NCBI RefSeq assembly: GCF_046244365.1
Contig: NZ_CP176395.1
Coordinates: 6,820,001 to 6,884,000, forward strand
Source of the DNA: Paenibacillus_V sp046244365
GTDB lineage: Bacteria; Bacillota; Bacilli; Paenibacillales; NBRC-103111
Length of the DNA stretch: 64,000 bases
Direction of reading: 5' to 3'
The notes under the pieces were generated by a model. The model saw nothing but the letters and a program-made list of their open reading frames with translations, made no database searches and was not told the DNA's origin. Positions 25,609 through 35,900 of this stretch are shown here, piece by piece (positions within the stretch are counted from its first letter, which is position 1; each line of letters opens with the position of its first letter). A program made the translations under genes and the position numbers.

Positions 25609-27866
25609 TGCGCTCCCCCCTTCGCCACGTCGAAGCTTTTCGTCTTGTAATCGACCGTCACTCTCGTGCCGTCCTCATACGTGGTCACGTAAATACCGTC
25701 AGCCTTTTTCTCGTGATTGACCATCCGCTTATCGTAAACGGCAGCCAGCTTATTGAACTTTCCGTATTCATCCACAATCCGGCTTTTCCAAATGGCGTAT
25801 TCGCTGCTGTACACGTAATCGAAATCGGTCTCCTTCAGAGCCCGGCTAGGCGAATACGTCAGCCTGAAATACGGAATCGCGCCGTATTCGATCGCTTTGA
25901 GCAGCCCCGTATCGTAAACGCCGCGCAGGTTGGCCGCCGTTGTCGTATATTCGACGGCGCCATGGACGACCATCGGATAGAACGGTACCGTCTCGTCGAT
26001 GATAAAATCGTAGCTCGATTCGCTCGGCAGCTCTTGGATAAAATCGGCATGGCCAAGCGAGTAATCGTTGCCTCGGAGGGCGCCGACCGTGCCCAACTGC
26101 TCACGGGTATAGTCCATCAGAGACCGGTAATAGAATGCCGTATCCTCCCGCGAGAGCGGAGCGTCCGGAAGGTAATCGCTATAGACGACATTCCCTGGCC
26201 CGTCGACGTAATGAATGCCGTCCACGCCGATTTCCTTCAAGGAATCGATCACTTCTTTTTGCTTGGCGACCGCTTTAACCGGATTGACGATGAAGCGCCC
26301 GACGAGTTTCTTGGCGGCGGTATCCTGGCTTCCTCCAATCCGCCTTTGCAGCACGGTGGAATCGATGCTCCGGATGCCGTCGGATTTGACGGAGAACAGG
26401 GAATGGTCCGGATTTTTCCACGCCAGATAATCCTCGAACAGCACCTTAATCCCTTTCTCATGCATGCTGCTGACGAATCTTTCGGCGCCCTTGCTTCCGC
26501 CTATCGCTTGTACGACCGGGAATCGCTCATCCGTTTCCGCATAGCCGCTATGCTGCCAGCCTTGATAAGTCACTCTCATGTTGGAGATGCCTTGCTGCCT
26601 CAGCTCCTCGACCACCTGCTCCGCCTGATCGAAGGTAGTCGCCGCCTCATAGCTGTGTCCGCCGAATTTAGGCTTCGTTCCGCCTCCAATGAAAGACAGC
26701 TGCAGCGGTATTTGGTTCGTCGCTTGCAATTTGCCGGCAAGCTGTCCGCTTTCCTCCAAATACGTCCGATAAGCCTGAGCCATACCGACATAATCGGCGT
26801 TTTCGCCCGACAATAAGCGGAATTCCACGCGGCGGTCCTGCTGAATCCGTTCGTTCCGGATCGTATTCACGACCTCCTCCGTCAGCCCGCTGACTTTCCG
26901 CCCGTATTCCTCCCGGTAGCTGAAGCTCGCGCTTAACGAATGGTAGGTAGAGACCATTCCGGACGGCTGAGCCTTGATCGAAGCCGTAAACTTCCCTTCC
27001 TTGACGATAGCCGCAAACGCTTGATCCCCGCGCTTTAAGCCGTACACCGGGTAGCTGATTTGCTCCCTCTGCGTCTTTTTGTCGAGGTTTTTCAAGTTCG
27101 CGGGGTCGTCGCCGTAAATAGGAAATTCGTAACCGACTCCGGCTGCAGGCCTTTTATTCTCGTAATGAATCAATCCGCCGGGGCCGTCGGGGACGAACAG
27201 ATACCCTTTCTCCTCGGCGCCCGAAACCGCGCCGAAGAACGGCAGCAGACTGAGCGTAAACAATTTGTTCTCTCCCGATTCCTCGATGCCGTTGCTCGGA
27301 ATCGCGACCTCCAACCCGTGCTCCGTTAACGTATACTGAATCGCGATCGACAGCTTCAGGCCCGTGTGCGTATACGTCGCTTGAATGCCGTTCTTCATGG
27401 GCACATAGCCGATCGTCAGCTTCGGATCCAGCGTGTTCGTAAGCGTGCGCTTCGTACCGGTCCCCGTCACGTATTCCAAAATATAAGGTGACTGCAAGTT
27501 TTCCAGCAACGTCCCTTTCACCGTTTCTTTACCCAGCTTGTCGTTAGCCGGGTTGCTTCGCCATAGGTACCCGTTCTGTTTATTCCGAACGGCGATTTGA
27601 CTTGTCTTCGGATTCAGAAACAAGGCAAACTTCCCGTTCTCCGTTACTTTCGCCAAACCGCCTTCGTCGACGGCCGGCGCTTGCCACGCTTCTCCCTGCA
27701 CGACAGGCAGGAGGAGAGCAGGCGGAGTCGTCACATTCATTTCCTTGAGCCGCTGTAAGGGATCGTCTTTACCGGTCATTACGACAACGGCGTAAATGAC
27801 GACGATAAGGGCGAGTACATAAGCGAAACGCAGCTTCATGCTCGCCGGCCAAAACCATTTACCCAT
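25605..27866 (-). CDS. Membrane-anchored DUF5696-like putative glycosidase
   Basis: 753 residues; the ATG overlaps the previous stop by 8 bases (ATGGGTAA) and follows GGAGGTG. One N-terminal membrane segment (about 12-30) anchors a large extracytoplasmic part: a beta-sandwich-like region (about 70-330) followed by a TIM-barrel-like region with GIKVLFEDYLAWKNPDHS (about 478) and GVDGIHYVDGPGNVVYSDY (about 565), whose Glu/Asp residues are catalytic candidates. I believe this matches DUF5696 of paenibacilli, but that is from memory of the family pattern. Its place between two permease pairs suggests it trims oligosaccharides at the membrane before import. Substrate unknown. Confidence 0.7.
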   Translation of the reverse strand: MGKWFWPASMKLRFAYVLALIVVIYAVVVMTGKDDPLQRLKEMNVTTPPALLLPVVQGEAWQAPAVDEGGLAKVTENGKFALFLNPKTSQIAVRNKQNGYLWRSNPANDKLGKETVKGTLLENLQSPYILEYVTGTGTKRTLTNTLDPKLTIGYVPMKNGIQATYTHTGLKLSIAIQYTLTEHGLEVAIPSNGIEESGENKLFTLSLLPFFGAVSGAEEKGYLFVPDGPGGLIHYENKRPAAGVGYEFPIYGDDPANLKNLDKKTQREQISYPVYGLKRGDQAFAAIVKEGKFTASIKAQPSGMVSTYHSLSASFSYREEYGRKVSGLTEEVVNTIRNERIQQDRRVEFRLLSGENADYVGMAQAYRTYLEESGQLAGKLQATNQIPLQLSFIGGGTKPKFGGHSYEAATTFDQAEQVVEELRQQGISNMRVTYQGWQHSGYAETDERFPVVQAIGGSKGAERFVSSMHEKGIKVLFEDYLAWKNPDHSLFSVKSDGIRSIDSTVLQRRIGGSQDTAAKKLVGRFIVNPVKAVAKQKEVIDSLKEIGVDGIHYVDGPGNVVYSDYLPDAPLSREDTAFYYRSLMDYTREQLGTVGALRGNDYSLGHADFIQELPSESSYDFIIDETVPFYPMVVHGAVEYTTTAANLRGVYDTGLLKAIEYGAIPYFRLTYSPSRALKETDFDYVYSSEYAIWKSRIVDEYGKFNKLAAVYDKRMVNHEKKADGIYVTTYEDGTRVTVDYKTKSFDVAKGGAQ

Positions 27867-29916
27867 CGATGGTCACCTCCCGGTAGATCTGCATGATAAA
27901 GTCGTACAGATTTACGCCGAGACCGGACATAATGATGACGAACACCCAGATGACCCCGATGGTAAACAGCGTGATACCGGCGTTTTTGACCGCCTCGAGG
28001 AAATCGAAGTTATGAATAACTTGCGTCATGACGAAGAGCAGAAGGAAAATCCAAACCCACATCGCTTGCGTCATCAAGTCGATCACGACCCATTCCTCGG
28101 TGACCAAAATGTTAGTCAAAATGGTGATCGGGATCATCATCACGATAAAAGGGACAAGCGCGAACGTGCTCGCCTGCAGGACTTCCCGGAATCGGCCCTC
28201 GCCGCCTTTGACGGAGCTTACCAAATAATTGGCGATCACCCATGTGACCCAAGGCACGATGAGCATCCCGAGCGAAAATTTGATATTGAGATAGCCGCGT
28301 TCGTACGGAAAATCGATAAAGCCGGCGCTGAACATATTCAAAAGCTTGACGCCCAGCGCAAGCGCCAGGATAAGCAGAATGACGAACCAGGAAACTCTCC
28401 GGTCTTTGAGCCGGTAGAAGCCTTCATAAGGATGAATAATCAAGTACAGCGCATCTCGGATTTCACCGCCGTATTGCTTCGCAGCCTCGGACCAGGTCCG
28501 TTTTCGGGCGAATGCCGCCGCTCTTCTGGAGAGGAAGACGAGCGCCCATACCGTTATCGCAAGGATAACCAGCGCAGCCAGAAAGTGATTCTGGATCCAT
28601 TCGTAACGCACCTCCCAGAACGCGTCGGAATAGCCTTTGGCATCGTGGGATTTCTTGAATAGATCGAGCGCCGTATCGTAATCCTTGTCAACCTGCGCTA
28701 TTTTGCCGAGACCGTTAAACGAAATGTCCAGCATGCCGTTCTCGCGTATCAGCTGGTCCCAATATGTCTTGCTTTCAGCATATTCGCCTTCCAAGTACAG
28801 ATGGGCGGCGGTCAGGAACGTATCCCCGAAGCTTGTGCGCTTGTACACATGAATCAGATTGAGTCCGCTGTCCGCAAGCCATATTTCGTTTTTGCCGTTG
28901 ATGGCCATGCTGGTCGGATAGCTGGGCACCCCGATCTGACGGGCATTCTTCTCGCCTGCGCCGAAATAGAACATGACGTTGCTGTTCGGATCGTAGATCG
29001 AAAAGACGCCGTCAAGCCGGTTCATCCCATATAGGAACCCATTGGAATCGACGGCCGTGTCGACCAATTCCCATTCATAAAACGCCTTGTTCTTGAAGGC
29101 GTCGACGCCGCCGGCGTTCAGCTTCTTGATCTGCCCGTCGAATTCGCGTCCGAAGCTGTTCGTAATGATAAAGCCGTCGTCCGTGAGGGAAACGTTCTCG
29201 ATGGCGTTGGGACGTTTGGCAACCTCCTTCGCCAGCTGCTCTTTATTGAGCAGAGTCCGCTTTACCCTATCCATCCAGGTAAGCTTCGTTTTGTTGGCTC
29301 CGAAAAAACCGGTGAACTTCCCTTCCGGGCTCAGCCGCATCAGTCCCTGGTACGAATCCTTGACGACGACATACATCACGCCGCGTTTATCGACGACCAG
29401 CTTCGTCGGGATAAAATGATAGTCGTCATTCAGCAGGTTCGATTCCGGCTTGGCGAATACGTTCTTCACTTGGCCGTCGGCAGCGAAGGCTACGATGTTC
29501 CGCTCTCCGGAATTCGCCACATAAACGGTCCCGCTGCCGTCGACGTAAACCCCTTCCGGCTCGTTCAATTTGCCGGTGCCTTCCTTCTGGCCGATGCTGC
29601 GCACATACGCCCCGGCCGCATCCAATTCGACGATCCGGTTGTTGCCTGTATCGGCGATATACACATGGTCATTGCTTGCCACGAACAGATCGCTGGGCTT
29701 GGAAAGCGGCAGCTCCATGTTATTTCCGTCGATCACCCGATCCGGGACATAGAGCGGCTGGATCGAAAATTGCCTGAACGTCTCTTGATCCACGAACCAC
29801 GTCCGATAAGGGATCTGGGCGGAAGCAAGCGATGGAAAGAGCATGCTCAGCAGGCACAAAGCGATCACGATCTTCGCGGTTATCCGTATCCCGCTGTTGG
29901 TGATGCGGACGATCAT
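27859..29916 (-). CDS. NHL beta-propeller / TPR / Yip1-type membrane protein
   Basis: 685 residues; GAGAGGGGGT precedes the ATG. A signal-like segment (about 14-33) leads into NHL repeats (about 70-370, with PSDLFVASNDHVYIADTGNN and EPEGVYVDGSGTVYVANSGE), then a short helical TPR-like stretch (about 375-450), and finally six or so membrane segments (about 455-670) of the Yip1/DUF1282 kind. The propeller would face outward. I know of no assigned role. Since it is fused into an ABC importer operon with 8-27-base junctions, a sensing or scaffold role around the transporters is a reasonable guess. Confidence 0.75.
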   Translation of the reverse strand: MIVRITNSGIRITAKIVIALCLLSMLFPSLASAQIPYRTWFVDQETFRQFSIQPLYVPDRVIDGNNMELPLSKPSDLFVASNDHVYIADTGNNRIVELDAAGAYVRSIGQKEGTGKLNEPEGVYVDGSGTVYVANSGERNIVAFAADGQVKNVFAKPESNLLNDDYHFIPTKLVVDKRGVMYVVVKDSYQGLMRLSPEGKFTGFFGANKTKLTWMDRVKRTLLNKEQLAKEVAKRPNAIENVSLTDDGFIITNSFGREFDGQIKKLNAGGVDAFKNKAFYEWELVDTAVDSNGFLYGMNRLDGVFSIYDPNSNVMFYFGAGEKNARQIGVPSYPTSMAINGKNEIWLADSGLNLIHVYKRTSFGDTFLTAAHLYLEGEYAESKTYWDQLIRENGMLDISFNGLGKIAQVDKDYDTALDLFKKSHDAKGYSDAFWEVRYEWIQNHFLAALVILAITVWALVFLSRRAAAFARKRTWSEAAKQYGGEIRDALYLIIHPYEGFYRLKDRRVSWFVILLILALALGVKLLNMFSAGFIDFPYERGYLNIKFSLGMLIVPWVTWVIANYLVSSVKGGEGRFREVLQASTFALVPFIVMMIPITILTNILVTEEWVVIDLMTQAMWVWIFLLLFVMTQVIHNFDFLEAVKNAGITLFTIGVIWVFVIIMSGLGVNLYDFIMQIYREVTIDG

Positions 29917-29943
29917 CTGTAGGACCCCCTCTCTTTCTCCATG

Positions 29944-30801
29944 CTACTTCACGCCCGAATGCAGCATCGTTTGGATCATTTTGCGCTGGAAAATCAAGAA
30001 CACGATCAGGTTCGGCAGAAACATAAGGAGCCCGACCGCGGCGGCAATGCTCTTGCCTGCGGCAGCGGATACGTTAATCGAAAAGGATTGCGCATAGAAC
30101 GCCAATGTTTTCATCGTTTCCTTCGTCATATACGTCGACGACACTTCCAGATCCATGTATACGGCCTGGAACGTAATGATGGATACCGTTGCCACCGCCG
30201 GGGCCGTAAGCGGAATAATGATGCGCGTGAACATGTACAGCTCGCTGGCTCCTTCCAGCTTCGCCGCTTCCGTTAACGCATCCGGAATCTGGTCGATGAA
30301 CTGCTTCATCAGAAATACGGCGACCGGCGATGCGATAAACGGCAGCACGTGGGCAAAGTAAGTGTCCACCAACCCCAGGTTGCTGATCACCAGATAACGC
30401 GGAATGAGAACGGTTTGAGGCGTAAACATGAGCGAGATCATAATGAGCGCCATGATTAACGCCTTAAAATGAAAGCGGTGCTTCGATAATACGTAGCCGG
30501 CCATCGTACTGACCAAGATGACGGCAGCCACCGTAACGAAGGAAATGATGACGGTATTGAACAAATACCGCGTAAACGGCACGATTCCGGCCGTGGAGTG
30601 GAGCAGCAGCTGCTCGAAATTATGCCAGGTCGGGTGCTGGACGAATATCGTCGGCGGAAACAGAAACAGCTCGTTTAACGGCTTGAACGCATTGTTGAAC
30701 AGAAAAATAATCGGCAGTAGCATAAAGAGGCCCACTGCGCTTAGAAAAGCGATCAAGACGATCCGAGGGACGGACAGATGCCTTCTGATGCTGCGAATCA
30801 T
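29944..30801 (-). CDS. Carbohydrate ABC transporter permease, MalG type (first pair)
   Basis: 285 residues; the ATG directly abuts the TAA of the preceding permease gene with no gap. It has six membrane segments and the EAA loop ALTEAAKLEGASELYMFTRI (about 182). It ends 27 bases before the NHL/Yip1 gene. It should pair with the permease just upstream and take substrate from the 996-residue binding protein. Confidence 0.9.
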   Translation of the reverse strand: MIRSIRRHLSVPRIVLIAFLSAVGLFMLLPIIFLFNNAFKPLNELFLFPPTIFVQHPTWHNFEQLLLHSTAGIVPFTRYLFNTVIISFVTVAAVILVSTMAGYVLSKHRFHFKALIMALIMISLMFTPQTVLIPRYLVISNLGLVDTYFAHVLPFIASPVAVFLMKQFIDQIPDALTEAAKLEGASELYMFTRIIIPLTAPAVATVSIITFQAVYMDLEVSSTYMTKETMKTLAFYAQSFSINVSAAAGKSIAAAVGLLMFLPNLIVFLIFQRKMIQTMLHSGVK

Positions 30802-31776
30802 TTACTCATCCCCCTTCGATCCGAATAACAGGTAGCTCAGCCTCATCAGCCCGTAGCTCATCAGCAGCAGGACGACGGATAAGGCGGACGCGTATCCCCA
30901 CTCAAACCGCAAATACGCATAATCGTCGATATGATTGGCAATCAGATGGCCGGCATATTGAGGGGTAATCGTCATCCTCGTCAGCTGGGTGGATATGCTG
31001 CCCGCATTCATCGTGCCGACTATGGCCATAACGGCGCTAAACAACATTTGCGGCTTCATCGACGGGATCGTGATGTAGTAGACCTCCTGCAGTCTGTTTT
31101 TGATTCCGTCGATCCGTCCCGCTTCATACATCTCCGTATTGACGGTTTGCAAGCCGCCTAGCATAGCCAGGAAGCCTACGCCCATACTCATCCATAACGA
31201 AACCAAAATCATGACGTACATCAAATATTTCGGGTCCTGCAGCCACAACTGCGGCGTATCGATGAAGCCGAGCCGCATAAGCACATTGTTCAAATAGCCG
31301 ACCTGGTCCCCGCTGAAGATGGCGGACCATACGACGGATAATGCCGTCGCCCCTACCATCGACGGCGCATATAAAGCGAGCGTAAAGTAATCGCGGACGC
31401 TCTTCGGCAGCTGATGAATCAGCCATGCGAAAATAAATGTCAGCACATAGCCGCCGGGGCCGACGATCACGACGAATTTCAGCGTATTCGGAAGCGTATG
31501 CTTCATGAACACGACATCCTGCGTCACCATATTGATAAAATTGTCGAGACCGATGAAACGCGGAAACGATATCCCGTTATAAGAGGTCACGCTCAGAAGC
31601 GCCGCCATCAGAACGGGGACGATGATAAAGCAGGCAAAGCACAGCAAGAACGGCGCGAGAAACAAATACGACAACCGGTCGCGCCAGCATTCGCGCAGAA
31701 ACTTTTGCAGCCGCCGCCAATAAACGGGCGAACTCGGCTGTGAGCCTGCCGACGATGTAATAGGTGCGTGCTCCAT
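30802..31776 (-). CDS. Carbohydrate ABC transporter permease, MalF type (first pair)
   Basis: 324 residues; starts 3 bases after the stop of the fusion binding protein, with AGAAGGGA upstream. It has a hydrophilic N-terminus of about 30 residues, six membrane segments, and an EAA-loop equivalent at EMYEAGRIDGIKNRLQEVYY (about 218), in which the second alanine is replaced (EAG). It is the channel partner of the next gene. Confidence 0.9.
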   Translation of the reverse strand: MEHAPITSSAGSQPSSPVYWRRLQKFLRECWRDRLSYLFLAPFLLCFACFIIVPVLMAALLSVTSYNGISFPRFIGLDNFINMVTQDVVFMKHTLPNTLKFVVIVGPGGYVLTFIFAWLIHQLPKSVRDYFTLALYAPSMVGATALSVVWSAIFSGDQVGYLNNVLMRLGFIDTPQLWLQDPKYLMYVMILVSLWMSMGVGFLAMLGGLQTVNTEMYEAGRIDGIKNRLQEVYYITIPSMKPQMLFSAVMAIVGTMNAGSISTQLTRMTITPQYAGHLIANHIDDYAYLRFEWGYASALSVVLLLMSYGLMRLSYLLFGSKGDE

Positions 31777-31779
31777 GGC

Positions 31780-34770
31780 TTATTCCCTTCTATACGGTTT
31801 GTCGTATGGCGTAACATGCAGCTGATTATCCGGAGTAATGCCCAATTCTTCTTGTTTGCGCTTCATTTCCCGCATCAAGGTCATTTGGGTTCTTTCCAGC
31901 GCTTCTCTCGGCGGCTTCCCTTCCAGCACCGCCTCGTTCCAGGCAAAATCCATTTCGCGAGGCAGGAGATAATAGCCGGGGACGAACGGCATGTTTTTCG
32001 CCCAACTGTCTTGCTCGTTGATCGCGCTTAACTCTTCATCTTCCCATAACAGGTGTTGCATGGCGTTCGTATTGGAGGTATACCAGCGGTACAAAATGCC
32101 TGCAAACGATTCGATATCGATGCCGTACTGGGTTTGCACCTTCTCGGACGTCCACCATTCCAGGAACTTCCACGCTTCCTCTTTCTTGTCGCTCTTCTTC
32201 ATGATCATCGCGGATTCCGTTCCAAGCATCGACCAGCGCGCGACCGTACCGTCCTGCTGCCGGGTTCCGGGAATCGGGATCATCTTCCAATGTCCGGCCA
32301 GTTCCGGAGCGGCGGCAACCAATTGAGGATACATGTTGATATCGCTTACTCCGATCGGCATATCCCCGAAACGGAAATGGTTGAAAAACGCCGGTACCTC
32401 CTTCGGCACATTGTATTTGCTGAACCACTCGGTCCATTGCTTGAATGCGGCTAGCCCTTTGGAATCCGTAAGCTGCGGCTGCAGCCCGTCGGATGTAAAG
32501 AACTCGGCGCCCTGCTGGTAGTACGACATCAGAAAATCGGGTTTGGCCGGCATAAACGTCGTGCCCTCTTCCTGAGTCGGCAGCTTCGGATACATGAAGC
32601 TCATGCCGTTCTCCTGCAGCGTCGGCAATATCGTCAGCACATCCTCCCACGTATCCGGAGGCTTGATGCCGAGCTGCTCGAAAATATCGGTCCGGTAGAA
32701 AAGCATGTTATAGAGCTGCGTTTCCGGGAATCCGTAAACTTTATTTTCGTATTGATAAGAGCGCATGACCCCGGGATTGAACCGCTTGACGACCTCCTCG
32801 AAGCCGGGATAGGACGACAGGTCTTCCGCTGCTCCGCGCATCGCATAGTCGACCGGAGCCTCCATGCTGACGCCAAGCGCCAAATCGGGCTGGTCGCCGG
32901 CGGCATTGCCCATCAGCAGCACGTTCTGATTCTGGATCAGGTTGACGTTCACCTTTATGCCCGTCTTGGGGGTGAAATCCTGCTCGATCGTCTGCTGCAG
33001 CAAATCGACATAGTCCTTGCCGCGTTTCACCCAGATGGTAAGCGACTTCTCGTCGTTCGCTTCCTTCATGTCGTACTTCTGGAAAAACGTGCGCATAAAG
33101 TTAACCGTCGTGTACTGCACTTTATTCCACGTATTCGGAACCTTTAAGCCCGGATCGGTCTCCGGCGTACGGATAACGAGATAATCAAGCTGCAGCGGTT
33201 GGTTTTCAATCGGTTTGATCCACGTGTTGAGGCTGGTCTTGATATCCGAGAACATCTTGATTTTGTTCGGGATGTCGTTGACGTCGTCCGCCAGTTGTTC
33301 AAGCTTATCGATCGAAGCGCTCAAAGCCGTTGCCGGATCGGTAACCGCTTGATTCAATCCGGTCACGTAATCGCGGACGCGCTTCATATCGCCGATCAGC
33401 GATTGCAGCTTCGCTTCGATGTCCGGATCGTATTTGGCCAGATCCCATACGCGGCCCTCATCGAGATTCTGATCTGCCGCAAACCCATAGTTCCCGGTCA
33501 AAACACGGATGTCGCGCTCGATAGCCGTTAATCGGTCATTCATTTGGTTAAGCGCCTGGACGGCCGGACGAAGCAGCGAATTGTCGGCGATCATCGCCAG
33601 CCGGTGCGTCCCTTTCTCCAAATAAAAGAGATAAGGCTTTCCTTCGGAATCGGCGAACGTCTTGATCGCCAAGGAATCGTTCGCGGAGAAGCGATAATGC
33701 AGCATTTCCCGGAACGGCACCTTGCCGTCTATTTGGACGGTCCGGTAAACGTTCGCACCGGTGTTAAAGCCTTGGAAATATTTATGGTCGATGGCGTAAA
33801 AGCCGGTCTCCGGGACGGTTATTTCCCACTCGATCGTCTCTCCGGGCTGCTGCCAATATTCGCCGCCGACCGTATTGTACACGAGCCTTCCTTTCGGATC
33901 CGGTGACACGTAAGCCTCCGATACGCTCAGCGTCCTGATGTTTACCGCTGTTTTTTGTTTGAACTTCTCGGCTTCAACCAGCTGGAACCATTCCTTCGAT
34001 TTCCCTCCTGCGGGATAACCGCTAACGTACTCTTTATAGGAAGGCAGCTTAACCGGCGAAGCCAGCGCGAGCGAATGCAGAGAGACCGGCTCCTTCATGC
34101 CCACTAAACGAATGGTATGTACACCTTTCGTTAGCGCCCAGCGAAGCGGCTCCGAGGATAGCGAATAATCGGTCACTCGGGCTGCGTTCCAAGCTTTGAG
34201 CTCCTGCTGAAGCGGCCGAATCTCGTTGCCGATCGAATTTTGGTCGTAGGGAAATTTGCCGTCCTGCCAATACCGGTCCAGACGAATATGCTCCGCCTCG
34301 CGAAACGGATAGTTGCCGTCGATCCGAATGCCGCGCTCGATAGGCGAGAACGTTCCGGCAATCGGCGCATAATCGATCATAAGATCGTATAAGCCGTCCT
34401 GCGGCACATTGATCTTCCATTCCATCCAGCCTTTGGCGTTGTTCCAATCGATGACGTCCGCCCGCTTCGTTTCGTCTTGACGGCGCTGGACGGAAGCGTC
34501 CGGCGACGCCGCGCTGAAATCGGTTGCAAGCACCTTCGCTTCAACCTGTTCCGCCTGCTTGAATGCCGCATATTCCTTGCCGCGGACGATCTGCGTGTAA
34601 GACAACGTCCCCCCTGCCGCCGGCGCTTGGATAGACGTGAAGAGTTCATCTTCCGAAAGTATGGGATAACTGCCTGCTGTACTCGATAACGACCGAAAAA
34701 TAACGACAAGAGCAATCCCTGCTATAAGTATGCCGGTTATCGCAATCCCCTTGATCCTTCTTCGTTTCAT
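31780..34770 (-). CDS. Giant membrane-anchored solute-binding protein fused to two CBM-like modules
   Basis: 996 residues, over twice the usual size for a CUT1 binding protein. An N-terminal membrane anchor (about 8-27) without lipobox cysteine is followed by two related beta modules (about 50-250 and 260-400), each with an EAEKF/EQVEA-like start and a turn such as IERGIRIDGNYPFREAEHIRLD or YRTVQIDGKVPFREML. A helical linker (about 405-510) leads to a family 1 solute-binding domain (about 575-950) with DLALGVSMEAPVDYAMRGAA and the hinge-type KVYGFPETQLYNMLFYRTD. The start overlaps the ATPase stop (ATGA). It presumably captures a polymer through the modules and hands over oligomers. Confidence 0.85.
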   Translation of the reverse strand: MKRRRIKGIAITGILIAGIALVVIFRSLSSTAGSYPILSEDELFTSIQAPAAGGTLSYTQIVRGKEYAAFKQAEQVEAKVLATDFSAASPDASVQRRQDETKRADVIDWNNAKGWMEWKINVPQDGLYDLMIDYAPIAGTFSPIERGIRIDGNYPFREAEHIRLDRYWQDGKFPYDQNSIGNEIRPLQQELKAWNAARVTDYSLSSEPLRWALTKGVHTIRLVGMKEPVSLHSLALASPVKLPSYKEYVSGYPAGGKSKEWFQLVEAEKFKQKTAVNIRTLSVSEAYVSPDPKGRLVYNTVGGEYWQQPGETIEWEITVPETGFYAIDHKYFQGFNTGANVYRTVQIDGKVPFREMLHYRFSANDSLAIKTFADSEGKPYLFYLEKGTHRLAMIADNSLLRPAVQALNQMNDRLTAIERDIRVLTGNYGFAADQNLDEGRVWDLAKYDPDIEAKLQSLIGDMKRVRDYVTGLNQAVTDPATALSASIDKLEQLADDVNDIPNKIKMFSDIKTSLNTWIKPIENQPLQLDYLVIRTPETDPGLKVPNTWNKVQYTTVNFMRTFFQKYDMKEANDEKSLTIWVKRGKDYVDLLQQTIEQDFTPKTGIKVNVNLIQNQNVLLMGNAAGDQPDLALGVSMEAPVDYAMRGAAEDLSSYPGFEEVVKRFNPGVMRSYQYENKVYGFPETQLYNMLFYRTDIFEQLGIKPPDTWEDVLTILPTLQENGMSFMYPKLPTQEEGTTFMPAKPDFLMSYYQQGAEFFTSDGLQPQLTDSKGLAAFKQWTEWFSKYNVPKEVPAFFNHFRFGDMPIGVSDINMYPQLVAAAPELAGHWKMIPIPGTRQQDGTVARWSMLGTESAMIMKKSDKKEEAWKFLEWWTSEKVQTQYGIDIESFAGILYRWYTSNTNAMQHLLWEDEELSAINEQDSWAKNMPFVPGYYLLPREMDFAWNEAVLEGKPPREALERTQMTLMREMKRKQEELGITPDNQLHVTPYDKPYRRE

Positions 34771-35900
34771 GAAGTACGCTCCCCCTGCGACGCCAAGGAT
34801 ACTCCGGTCTCTCGATCAAAGAAATGAGCTTTATCCATGCGAATGACAAGCTTCATCGTATCGCCAGGCTGCACCGATGTATGCGCTTCCGTTCGGCATA
34901 TTAACGTATCCTCCCCGAAAGTCACATACAGGAACGTATTGGAGCCCATCGGCTCCCTCATATCGACCGAGGCGGATAATTGCCATTCCGGGTACTTTTC
35001 CAGCGCCCACGCCTCGCAAAAAACATATTCCGGGCGGACCCCCATCGTGACCTGGCGCAAATTCGTCGTTGCCGACCGGATATAACGATTGTAGCTTTCC
35101 GGAATGTTCAGCTTGAGCCGTTTGGTCTCGAAGAAATATCGTCCGTTCTCGGAGACGATCGCCCCTTCGATAAAATTCATCTGCGGCGTGCCGATGAAGC
35201 CCGCTACGAACATATTGGCCGGCTCGTCGTAAAGCTGCTGCGGAGGAGCCACCTGCTGGATCTTGCCGTACCTCATGACGACGATTCGCGTTCCCATCGT
35301 CATGGCTTCCGTCTGATCGTGGGTGACGTACACCATCGTCGTCTTCAGCTGGCTATGCAGCTTGCTGATCTCCATGCGCGTCTGGGTCCGAAGCTGGGCG
35401 TCCAGATTGGACAGAGGCTCATCCATCAGAAATACTTGGGGCTCGCGCACAAGCGCCCGGCCCAGCGCAACGCGCTGCTTCTGGCCGCCGGACAGCTGAC
35501 CCGGCTTCTTGGTCAAGAAGTGCGCGATCTCCAGCATTTTCGCCGCCCGGTTCACGCGAAGCTCCACCTCGTGCTTCGCTACCTTGTGGAGCTGCAGGCC
35601 CAGCGCCATATTTTCGTACACCGACAGATTCGGATAAAGCGCATAATTCTGAAAAACCATGGCGATATCCCGATTCTTAGGGGATACGTAATTCACGAAC
35701 TTTCCATCTATAAAAATATCTCCTTCCGACACTTCCTCAAGCCCAGCCAGCATTCGCAGGGTTGTGGATTTGCCGCATCCGGACGGCCCGACCAGAACTA
35801 GAAATTCGCCATCGGGTACTTCCAGATGAAAATCGTTGACCGATGGTTGAGGCTCCCCCTTGTAATATTTGTACACGTGGTGAAATGCTACGTTCCCCAT
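34767..35900 (-). CDS. Carbohydrate ABC transporter ATP-binding protein, MsmX/UgpC type
   Basis: 377 residues, the usual length. It has Walker A GPSGCGKST (38-46), a Q-loop in MVFQNYALYPN, the signature LSGGQKQR (about 136), Walker B VFLMDEP, the H-loop THDQTEA, and a C-terminal TOBE-type regulatory region after about 240. GGGGGT precedes the ATG by about ten bases. It is first in the eight-gene operon and can power both permease pairs; MsmX-type ATPases are known to serve several importers, so it may also drive the LplB/LplC system at 597-2642. Confidence 0.95.
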   Translation of the reverse strand: MGNVAFHHVYKYYKGEPQPSVNDFHLEVPDGEFLVLVGPSGCGKSTTLRMLAGLEEVSEGDIFIDGKFVNYVSPKNRDIAMVFQNYALYPNLSVYENMALGLQLHKVAKHEVELRVNRAAKMLEIAHFLTKKPGQLSGGQKQRVALGRALVREPQVFLMDEPLSNLDAQLRTQTRMEISKLHSQLKTTMVYVTHDQTEAMTMGTRIVVMRYGKIQQVAPPQQLYDEPANMFVAGFIGTPQMNFIEGAIVSENGRYFFETKRLKLNIPESYNRYIRSATTNLRQVTMGVRPEYVFCEAWALEKYPEWQLSASVDMREPMGSNTFLYVTFGEDTLICRTEAHTSVQPGDTMKLVIRMDKAHFFDRETGVSLASQGERTS

